A stretch of 39,897 nucleotides of DNA from Deltaproteobacteria bacterium GWA2_54_12. GTDB lineage: Bacteria > Desulfobacterota > GWC2-55-46. Positions 24,777 to 31,096 of this stretch are shown one piece after another. The notes beneath the pieces are model-generated. The model worked only from the letters and a program-made list of their open reading frames with translations, ran no database searches and was not told the origin of the DNA. Numbering within the stretch: position 1 is the first letter of the stretch; each line of letters opens with the position of its first letter. The stretch is taken from contig MGPK01000034.1 in the NCBI GenBank assembly GCA_001795535.1, positions 40,586 through 80,482 on the forward strand. Reading direction: 5' to 3'. The translations under genes and the position numbers were made by a program.

Positions 24777-25322
24777 ATGAACAGCGAACCTGTCCCACAG
24801 ACCCGCGCCATAGTACTTACCGGGTTCATGGGCACTGGAAAATCTACCGTCGGAAGGCTCCTTGCCAAACGGCTCGGCTTCGGGGTTCTTGACCTTGACG
24901 AGCTGATTGAAAAAGAGGCCGGGATGCACATAAAAGAGATTTTCAGCGCCCACGGCGAGGCCCGCTTCAGGGAGTTCGAGGCCCGGGCCATAGAAAGGCT
25001 CGCGTCCAGCGAGCTTGGCACAGCACTTGTGGTCTCCACCGGCGGGGGCGCTGTCGTAAGGGATCTGAACAGGTCGCTTTTGAAAAGTTTCGGCGTACTT
25101 GTGTGCCTGAAGGCCTCTCCTGAGGAGATATTGAGAAGGGTCGGCAACAGGCCGGAGCGGCCCCTTCTTTACGGGCCCGACCGGGAAGACAAGCTCCACG
25201 CGCTCTTGAGTGAAAGGCAGACGGCCTACGAGGACTGCGACCTTGAAGTGGACACGACAGGGCTGAGGCCCGAAGAGGTGGCAGGGATGATCCAGGAGTA
25301 TCTTTCCGCTGGCAAGCCATAA
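24777..25322 (+). CDS. aroK: Shikimate kinase
   Basis: 181 residues, the usual size for AroK/AroL. It phosphorylates shikimate at the 3-OH with ATP. Walker A GFMGTGKST (16-24), the shikimate-binding DLDELIEKEAG (about 38-48) with the D-x-D pair, FREFEARAI with its conserved Arg/Glu, the STGGGAV loop (about 88-94), and the lid RPLLYG are all present. The N-terminus is a few residues longer than average and its Shine-Dalgarno is weak, so the start could be slightly off. Followed by aroB after 42 bases. Confidence 0.95.
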   Translation: MNSEPVPQTRAIVLTGFMGTGKSTVGRLLAKRLGFGVLDLDELIEKEAGMHIKEIFSAHGEARFREFEARAIERLASSELGTALVVSTGGGAVVRDLNRSLLKSFGVLVCLKASPEEILRRVGNRPERPLLYGPDREDKLHALLSERQTAYEDCDLEVDTTGLRPEEVAGMIQEYLSAGKP

Positions 25323-25364
25323 ATAAACTTTTCAAAAAAAACGCCAAATGACGATTGAAGGAAT

Positions 25365-26444
25365 ATGCGCACTGTAAGAGTAGAGCTGGGCGAAAGGTCG
25401 TACGATATCTCGATTGAAAGGGGCCTTCTCAAAGAGATTGGCCCCATGACGGCTGCCCTCGGCCTCAAGGGCAGGGCGGCTGTTGTTACCAACCCGACGG
25501 TCAATGCCCTTTACGGCGATATTGTCGTTAAAAGCCTTGAGGCGGCAGGCTTCAAGACCGTTGTCATCACTGTGCCTGACGGCGAAGAGTACAAGAGCCT
25601 GGAAGAGGCTGGGAAGGTCTTTGACGCCCTCATCGATGGCAGGTTCGAGCGTTCTTCGCCGATTGTAGCTCTCGGCGGCGGCGTAATAGGGGACATGGCA
25701 GGGTTCGTCGCCGCGACTTATCTGCGCGGGGTGCCGTTCATACAGGTCCCCACGACTCTCCTTTCGCAGGTGGACAGCTCGGTCGGCGGCAAGACCGGCG
25801 TCAACCACCCAAAGGGCAAGAACCTTATCGGAGCGTTCTATCAGCCCAGGGCGGTATTCATAGACCCGGAGGTATTGAAGACACTCGACGAAAGGGAATT
25901 GAGGGCAGGGCTTGCCGAGGTGATAAAATACGGCGTCATATGGGATAATGAGTTTTTTGAATTCCTTGAGCAGAGCACTGACAAGCTCCTTGAGCCGGGC
26001 GAAGAGATAATAAAGGCCATAGAAAAGTCATGCGCGATCAAGGCCGAGGTCGTGGGCAGGGACGAACGGGAGGAGGGGCTGCGCGCGATATTGAACTTCG
26101 GCCATACCTTCGGACACGCCATAGAGGCTCTTTCAGGCTACGGCACCTTCAGGCACGGCGAGGCAGTGGCTATCGGCATGGTGATGGCCGCCGGTCTTTC
26201 AGCGAAACTCGGGGGCTGCACCGAGTGCGGCCCCAGGATAATCGCTCTCCTTAAAAAGCTCGGCATGCCCTTTATACCTCCTTCCATAGAGACTGATTCA
26301 TTTATTGAAGCCATGAAGCTCGACAAGAAGGTCTCGGGCGGTCATATAAGGTTCGTCCTCGCGTCCAGTATGGGCAAGGTTTTTTTGAAAGAGGTGGGTG
26401 AGGAGGCTTTGAGGGATTTCCTGGCCGCCGGAGCCGGACGCTGA
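25365..26444 (+). CDS. aroB: 3-dehydroquinate synthase
   Basis: 359 residues, full length, with aagga before the ATG. It converts DAHP to 3-dehydroquinate using NAD and a divalent metal. The NAD-binding region carries DGEEYKSLE and ALGGGVIGDMAGFVAATYLRG; PTTLLSQVDSSVGGKTGVNH is the signature block. Metal ligands lie in LAEVIKYG, in NFGHTFGHAIE and in RHGEAVAIGM. The order aroK-aroB downstream of pilQ is widely conserved in proteobacteria. A terminator follows. Confidence 0.97.
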   Translation: MRTVRVELGERSYDISIERGLLKEIGPMTAALGLKGRAAVVTNPTVNALYGDIVVKSLEAAGFKTVVITVPDGEEYKSLEEAGKVFDALIDGRFERSSPIVALGGGVIGDMAGFVAATYLRGVPFIQVPTTLLSQVDSSVGGKTGVNHPKGKNLIGAFYQPRAVFIDPEVLKTLDERELRAGLAEVIKYGVIWDNEFFEFLEQSTDKLLEPGEEIIKAIEKSCAIKAEVVGRDEREEGLRAILNFGHTFGHAIEALSGYGTFRHGEAVAIGMVMAAGLSAKLGGCTECGPRIIALLKKLGMPFIPPSIETDSFIEAMKLDKKVSGGHIRFVLASSMGKVFLKEVGEEALRDFLAAGAGR

Positions 26445-26457
26445 GTTTTCACCCCTT

Positions 26458-26498
26458 GCCCTCAGGTCAGGTTTATCTTGACTTAAGGGCTGTTTTTT
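26458..26498 (+). terminator. Probable terminator after aroB
   Basis: gccctcaggtca (26458-26469) pairs with tgacttaagggc (26479-26490) with one mismatch and one G-U, around a 9-base loop, and tgtttttt follows. A TTGACT inside it (26478-26483) with TACTTT (26501-26506) 17 bases on could also act as a promoter for the next gene. Confidence 0.6.
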
Positions 26499-26530
26499 AA
26501 TACTTTATGTCATTAAACTGGGGTTCTTTC

Positions 26531-26746
26531 ATGGGCAATATAAAGGCTGGCGACGACATGTTTTTCACAATCACGATGGCCGAGGTCCTTGAAGACCAGG
26601 GCCATTACGAAGACGCCCTTATGATATACAAGATACTCATCGATACGACCCCCTGGGACCAGTCGCTCAACCTGAGGATAGACAAGCTCAAGAGCCTCGC
26701 TGAAAGGGGCAAGCGCAGGCCCCAGAAGCAGGACACGGTAGCCTGA
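26531..26746 (+). CDS. Small TPR-like protein upstream of the roadblock gene
   Basis: 71 residues from ATG 26531. An in-frame ATG at 26507 would add 8 residues but has no Shine-Dalgarno and lies at the possible -10, whereas 26531 has gggg 7 bases upstream. The segment MAEVLEDQGHYEDALMIYKILIDTTP is one clear TPR helix pair (A-x3-E-D-Q-G-x-Y-E-D-A-L-x-I-Y), followed by a partial helix and a basic end (AERGKRRPQKQD). It is too short to be a full TPR domain on its own. It shares one base with the following roadblock gene (TGATG junction), so the two are translationally coupled and may act as a pair. Confidence 0.75.
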   Translation: MGNIKAGDDMFFTITMAEVLEDQGHYEDALMIYKILIDTTPWDQSLNLRIDKLKSLAERGKRRPQKQDTVA

Positions 26747-27105
26747 TGTCTTTTCTTGAAGTCTTGAAAGAGCTTGTCGAAGGCGTCGAGGGCGGCATTG
26801 CCGCTACTCTCATGGGCATGGACGGTATCGCCGTCGAGCAGTATATAAAAGCCGAAGGCTGCGATGTAGAGACCGTAGGGGTTGAATACGGCAAAGTGAT
26901 AGAGGAGATAAAGAACGCCTCCAGCCTCTTAAACCTCGGCACCGTCGAAGAGGTGATGGTCGCCACAGCGTCAAGCGACCTGCTTCTCAGGATGTCGACG
27001 CCGGAGTACTATATAGCTTTTGTCCTCAGCCACAATTCCAACATAGGCAAAGCGAGATACCTCGTTCGACGCGCCGCTGAACGGACCGCCAGTGAACTCC
27101 TCTGA
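26746..27105 (+). CDS. Roadblock/LC7-domain protein
   Basis: 119 residues, one Roadblock/LC7 domain from end to end. The typical pattern is here: an N-terminal helix LEVLKELVEGVEG, strand AATLMGMDGIAVEQY, the long helix GVEYGKVIEEIKNASSLLNLG, and strands EVMVATASSDLLLRMSTPEYYIAFVL. Bacterial relatives (MglB type) regulate small GTPases such as MglA in polarity and motility. No MglA-like GTPase is in the window, so its partner is unknown. Coupled to the small TPR gene before it and overlapped by the peptidase gene after it. Confidence 0.88.
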   Translation: MSFLEVLKELVEGVEGGIAATLMGMDGIAVEQYIKAEGCDVETVGVEYGKVIEEIKNASSLLNLGTVEEVMVATASSDLLLRMSTPEYYIAFVLSHNSNIGKARYLVRRAAERTASELL

Positions 27106-28186
27106 GATAAAACCCCTTTACAGGGAAAGGCTTAAAAGGCTCAGGGCTTCGATGGCCGCGAAAAAGCTCGGCGCGTTTCTTGTGACGGACCTCAAGAACA
27201 TCAGGTACCTCACGGGCTTCACCGGGTCGAGCGCTTACGCCATAGTTTCCGCTGACAAGGCTTTTTTCCTCACTGACCCGAGATATACGGCCCAGTCCCG
27301 CGAAGAGGTAAAGGGCTTCCGGGTCAAAATATTCAAGAAGGCTCTTGATACGGTCGTTGAAATTCTGGGCGAGATAAAGGCCGACGCCGTCGGGTTCGAA
27401 TCAGGGTCCGTGAGTTTCGATAATTACTCGAAGCTTGCGAAGGCGCTCAAAGGCAAGGCAAAACTCAAGGCTTCCGCTGGGCTGGTCAGCGCGCTCAGAA
27501 GCGTTAAAGACCCGTTCGAGATAGAAAAGATAACAGAAGCGGCAAAGCTTCTTGATAAGGGCTTTATTCATGCGATGAAGGTCGTCAAACCCGGCGCCAT
27601 CGAGCGGGATGCCGCCTTCTCGATTGAGACATTCTGGAGAAAAAGAGGGGCAGAGGCTCTTGCCTTTGACACAATAATAGCCTCAGGGGAGCGCGGCGCG
27701 CTCCCGCACGGAAAGGCATCTGAAAAGCGGATAAAAAAGGGCGAGCTGGTCGTCGTCGACATGGGCGCCCTGTTGAACGGATACAACTCTGACGAGACCA
27801 GGACCTTCGTGACCGGCAGGCCCACGGCGAAACAGAAAAAAATCTACCAGATAGTCAGGGACGCGCAGGCAGCGGCCATAGAGAGCATACGGCCCGGCGT
27901 GAAGGCTTCGGCGGTTGATCTGGCCGCGAGAAGCGTCATTGAAAAAGCCGGTTACGGAAAATACTTCGGCCACGGCACCGGACACGGCGTCGGGCTTGAC
28001 ATACACGAAGCTCCGGGGCTTGGGCCCACGAGCAATGAAGTCCTCGAAGAGGGGATGGTAATAACGGTCGAGCCGGGCATATACGAACCAGGATGGGGCG
28101 GCGTCAGGATAGAGGACATGGCCCTTGTCATGAAAAACGGAGCAAAGCTCCTTACAAGCACAACCAGGGATCTCGTAATCCTTTGA
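27092..28186 (+). CDS. M24 family Xaa-Pro aminopeptidase
   Basis: 364 residues from GTG 27092, which overlaps the previous gene by 14 bases; no in-frame ATG suits the family N-terminus better. It has a creatinase-like N-terminal domain (LKNIRYLTGFTGSSAYAI.., DPRYTAQSREE) and the C-terminal pita-bread domain. The five metal ligands are seen: D223 (VDMG), D234 (SDETRTF), H298 (GTGHGVG), E327 (VEPGIY) and E341 (RIEDM). It should remove N-terminal residues before proline, or cut X-Pro dipeptides, with two divalent ions. Aminopeptidase P versus prolidase cannot be settled from sequence. A peptidase of this family next to accB is common in many bacteria. Confidence 0.94.
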   Translation: MNSSEIKPLYRERLKRLRASMAAKKLGAFLVTDLKNIRYLTGFTGSSAYAIVSADKAFFLTDPRYTAQSREEVKGFRVKIFKKALDTVVEILGEIKADAVGFESGSVSFDNYSKLAKALKGKAKLKASAGLVSALRSVKDPFEIEKITEAAKLLDKGFIHAMKVVKPGAIERDAAFSIETFWRKRGAEALAFDTIIASGERGALPHGKASEKRIKKGELVVVDMGALLNGYNSDETRTFVTGRPTAKQKKIYQIVRDAQAAAIESIRPGVKASAVDLAARSVIEKAGYGKYFGHGTGHGVGLDIHEAPGLGPTSNEVLEEGMVITVEPGIYEPGWGGVRIEDMALVMKNGAKLLTSTTRDLVIL

Positions 28187-28198
28187 TCAGGAGGATAG

Positions 28199-28651
28199 AT
28201 GGACATTAAGGATATAAAGAACATATACAAGTTCCTGAGGGAGACTGACATAGTCGAGTTCGAACTCGAGGGGCCCGACGGCAAGGTCAGGATGAAAAGG
28301 GGAAACGCCTATGCCGTCAGGGAGTCCTTGCCCTTTGAGGCGCAGGAGTCCAGGGAAGCCCCGAGGGAAGTAAAGAAAGAGGAGCCAGCCCCGGCCAAGG
28401 CGGACAATATCAAGGTGGTCACCTCTCCGATGGTAGGCACTTTCTACCGCTCGCCGTCGCCGGAAGCGGCCTCGTTCATCGAGGTGGGCAGCGTAGTGAA
28501 ACCCGCGCAGACCCTGTGCATCATAGAGGCGATGAAGCTCATGAACGAGGTCGAAAGCGAGTTCGGCGGAAAGGTAGTCGCCATTCTCGTGGAGAACGGC
28601 CAGCCGGTCGAGTACGGCGAGCCGCTTTTCCAGATCGAAGTCTCGAAGTAA
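28199..28651 (+). CDS. accB: Biotin carboxyl carrier protein of acetyl-CoA carboxylase
   Basis: 150 residues with aggagg before the ATG. The N-terminal part ([33 protein letters not shown]) is the AccB dimer/interaction region, then a Pro/Ala/Lys-rich hinge (50-70), then the biotinyl domain (71-150) with the biotin lysine K113 in EAMKLMNE. The carrier shuttles CO2 between AccC and the carboxyltransferase in fatty-acid synthesis. accC follows after 52 bases, a usual pair. accA and accD are not in the window. Confidence 0.97.
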   Translation: MDIKDIKNIYKFLRETDIVEFELEGPDGKVRMKRGNAYAVRESLPFEAQESREAPREVKKEEPAPAKADNIKVVTSPMVGTFYRSPSPEAASFIEVGSVVKPAQTLCIIEAMKLMNEVESEFGGKVVAILVENGQPVEYGEPLFQIEVSK

Positions 28652-28703
28652 TTAAAACAGCCGCCGGGCAGCTTTCTTGCTGGTCCCGGCCTTCAGGAAT
28701 AGA

Positions 28704-30038
28704 ATGTTTAAAAAGATACTCATAGCGAACAGGGGCGAGATCGCGGTCAGGATAATAAGGGCCTGCAAGGAGATGGGCATAAAGTCTCTTGCGGTCTACT
28801 CCGAGGCTGACAGGGAGGCCCTGCATACCAGGAACGCCGACGGCGCCATCTGCATTGGCCCGGCCAAGAGCAAGGACAGCTATCTCAATATCACCTCCCT
28901 CATAAGCGCGATGGAGGTGGCCGACGCGGAAGCGGTGCACCCGGGCTACGGCTTTCTGGCCGAGAACTCGGGCTTTGCCGAGGCTTGCGAGAAGTGCGGC
29001 ATCAAGTTCATAGGCCCGACATCGACCGTCATGCGCCTCATGGGCAACAAGGTGCAGGCCAAGAAGATAGCCGAGGAGCTGAAGGTGCCTGTGCTTCCCT
29101 GGTCGAACAGGGCGCTTTCCGACGAGAAGGATGCCATAGAGGTCTCGAAGAAGATAGGCTTCCCCGTGCTCATAAAGGCTGCCTCAGGCGGCGGCGGCAG
29201 GGGCATGAAGCTCGTGCATACGCAGGCGTCATTGGCCGCGTCGTTCAACATGGCCAAGTCAGAGGCGGTTGCCGCCTTCGGCGACGGCGAAGTCTTCATC
29301 GAGCGTTTCTGCGAGCTTCCGAGGCACATAGAGATACAGCTTGTAGCCGACGAGCACGGCAATGTCGTCCATCTCGGCGAAAGGGAATGCTCTATTCAGA
29401 GGCGCCACCAGAAGATACTGGAAGAGTCTCCTTCACCTGCCGTGGACGCGAAGCTGCGCCATAAGATAGGCGAGGCGGCCGTGAAGCTCGCCAAGGGCAT
29501 AAACTACACGAATGTCGGCACCGTCGAGTTCCTGATGGACAAGAACAAGAACTTCTACTTCATGGAGATGAACACCAGGGTGCAGGTCGAGCACCCCATA
29601 ACCGAGCTGGTCACGGGCATCGACATCGTAAAGGAGCAGATAAAGATAGCCTCCGGCCAGAAGCTCGCTTTTAAGCAGAAGAGCATCGCGATGACGGGCC
29701 ACGCGATAGAGTGCAGGATAAACGCCGAAGACCCCAAGACCTTCGTGCCGTGCCCCGGAAAGATAACCGAGCTGGTGCTCCCCGGCGGCCCCGGCGTCAG
29801 GATAGATACGGCCATATACTGCGGATACAATGTCCCTTCGCATTACGATAACCTCCTGGCCAAGCTCGTGGTCCATGCCGAAACAAGGCAGGAGGCCATA
29901 ATCCGCATGACAAGGGCCCTCGAAGAGTTCCACATAGCCGGGATAAAGACCAATATCCCCCTGCATCTGAAAATAATGAGGGACCACGACTTTATCGCCG
30001 GAAAGACCGACATAGACTTTCTCTCAAGGTTCACCTAG
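28704..30038 (+). CDS. accC: Biotin carboxylase subunit of acetyl-CoA carboxylase
   Basis: 444 residues from ATG 28704. The frame opens 27 bases earlier at TTG 28677, but caggaat before ATG 28704 and the family start MFKKILIANRGEIAVRI fix it. AccC carboxylates biotin on AccB with bicarbonate and ATP. Present: the pre-ATP-grasp domain (HPGYGFLAEN), the glycine-rich ATP loop (KAASGGGGRGMK), ERDCSIQRR-type block here written GERECSIQRRHQK, the metal/substrate block EMNTRVQVEHPITE, and the C-terminal domain (GHAIECRINAEDP). The stop is one base before repeat copy 5. Confidence 0.97.
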   Translation: MFKKILIANRGEIAVRIIRACKEMGIKSLAVYSEADREALHTRNADGAICIGPAKSKDSYLNITSLISAMEVADAEAVHPGYGFLAENSGFAEACEKCGIKFIGPTSTVMRLMGNKVQAKKIAEELKVPVLPWSNRALSDEKDAIEVSKKIGFPVLIKAASGGGGRGMKLVHTQASLAASFNMAKSEAVAAFGDGEVFIERFCELPRHIEIQLVADEHGNVVHLGERECSIQRRHQKILEESPSPAVDAKLRHKIGEAAVKLAKGINYTNVGTVEFLMDKNKNFYFMEMNTRVQVEHPITELVTGIDIVKEQIKIASGQKLAFKQKSIAMTGHAIECRINAEDPKTFVPCPGKITELVLPGGPGVRIDTAIYCGYNVPSHYDNLLAKLVVHAETRQEAIIRMTRALEEFHIAGIKTNIPLHLKIMRDHDFIAGKTDIDFLSRFT

Positions 30039-30039
30039 A

Positions 30040-30161
30040 CAGGCCGTTCAAAAAGTTCATCCGCGTCGTTCGCTGCAATGCTCGTCTCTGAGGCGTACTG
30101 AAAAGTACGCCTCTTTCCTCGCTCCTCGACGAGAATCATATGGAGCTTTTTGAGCAACCTG
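30040..30161 (+). repeat. Palindromic intergenic repeat, copy 5 (complete, diverged)
   Basis: 122 bp starting two bases after the accC stop. The left end is caggccgttcaaaaag and the right end ctttttgagcaacctg. The middle differs most from copies 1 and 4, yet its central hairpin is the strongest of the set: gaggcgtact (30090-30099), loop gaaa, agtacgcctc (30104-30113). Base changes on both arms that keep pairing argue that the fold matters. It occupies most of the 30039-30234 gap before the ligase gene. Confidence 0.85.
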
Positions 30162-30234
30162 ATAAACTTAATCTGTCATCCCGTGCCGCCCTCGACGAGG
30201 GCGGCGTCAATCCGTTCTACAGACTGGAGGCCCT

Positions 30235-30999
30235 TTGGACTGGAGGCTCATTTTCGATGATGACCTGCCGGGCCATGAAAACATGGCAAGGGACTCATCT
30301 ATCCTTCAGGCCCTGGAGGATGGCTCCGGCACGCCTACGCTGCGCATCTACGGCTGGAACGCTCCGACCATCTCAATAGGATATCTGCAGGGCCCGGCCC
30401 CTTTTCTGGGCCTCGGCTTGCCCGTCGTCAGGAGGATAACAGGCGGCAGGGCCGTGGTCCATTCCAGCGAAGTCACTTATTCGGTAACGGGTTTGATGGA
30501 CAGCCCCCTTTTCAGCGGCGGGATAATGGCAGCCTACTGCGTCATAAGCGCTTGCATAATCTCGGCCCTCAATGACGCCGGGGTCGATGCAACTTATTCG
30601 CGCGGGTCGGCCTCCGGGGACAGAAGCGAGGCCTGTTTTCATACGCCTTCGCGCTACGAGGTGCTCATCAATGGCAGAAAGCTCGTCGGCAGCGCCCAGA
30701 GGAGGCTCAAGAGGGCCTTTATTCAGCACGGCTCCATTCTAATGGATACGGACGATGAACTTAACTGTCAAGTATTCGGAAGGAGCGTTTCAGGCAAGAT
30801 GGCCGGGGTCTCAGAGTTCAGTCCGGTTGGCGCCGAGAGGTTAAAGGAGTTGCTGGTAGAAAGGTTTGCCCAGGGCTTCGGCGTATCGTTCAAAGGCTGC
30901 GGGCTTACCAATGAAGAGCTGAAGGCAAGTCTGGCATTGGCAGACAAGTGTCTTGTCACGCCAGCCGTCTCCGGTGAAAAGACCGCCGCGAGAGCCTGA
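30235..30999 (+). CDS. LipM/LplA-type lipoate- or octanoyl-transferase
   Basis: 254 residues from TTG 30235, with ggagg 4 bases upstream; the third residue Trp fits the usual W-R-L-I start. Family blocks: NAPTISIGYLQ (about 42-52), VVRRITGGRAVVHSSEVTYSV (the R-R-x-T-G-G-x-x-V-x-H motif of the BPL/LplA fold), and the LipM-like core ACFHTPSRYEVLINGRKLVGSAQRR with Cys in the position used by LipM as acyl-thioester nucleophile, followed by FIQHGSIL. It should attach octanoyl or lipoyl groups to lipoyl domains such as GcvH. LipM, LipL or LplA cannot be told apart for sure; the Cys favours an octanoyltransferase. A biotin-ligase role is less likely, although accB is near. Confidence 0.85.
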   Translation: MDWRLIFDDDLPGHENMARDSSILQALEDGSGTPTLRIYGWNAPTISIGYLQGPAPFLGLGLPVVRRITGGRAVVHSSEVTYSVTGLMDSPLFSGGIMAAYCVISACIISALNDAGVDATYSRGSASGDRSEACFHTPSRYEVLINGRKLVGSAQRRLKRAFIQHGSILMDTDDELNCQVFGRSVSGKMAGVSEFSPVGAERLKELLVERFAQGFGVSFKGCGLTNEELKASLALADKCLVTPAVSGEKTAARA

Positions 31000-31009
31000 A
31001 CGGTTTGTT

Positions 31010-31038
31010 TTTACTAAGATTTTTAATAATGCTATAAT
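31010..31038 (+). promoter_or_regulatory. Probable sigma-70 promoter for the TPR-protein gene
   Basis: TTTACT (31010-31015), 17-base spacer, perfect TATAAT (31033-31038), in an AT-rich gap 59 bases before the start codon. Confidence 0.7.
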
Positions 31039-31096
31039 ATCAGCGATTTAAACTTTATTTTTCCCGGAAAATGCCGATAAACAGTCCTGGGGGACC

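Noticed and set aside
27390-27410. tRNA T-arm-like ggttcgaatca sequence
   Set aside because: It lies within the well-supported M24 peptidase gene and no cloverleaf can be built around it.
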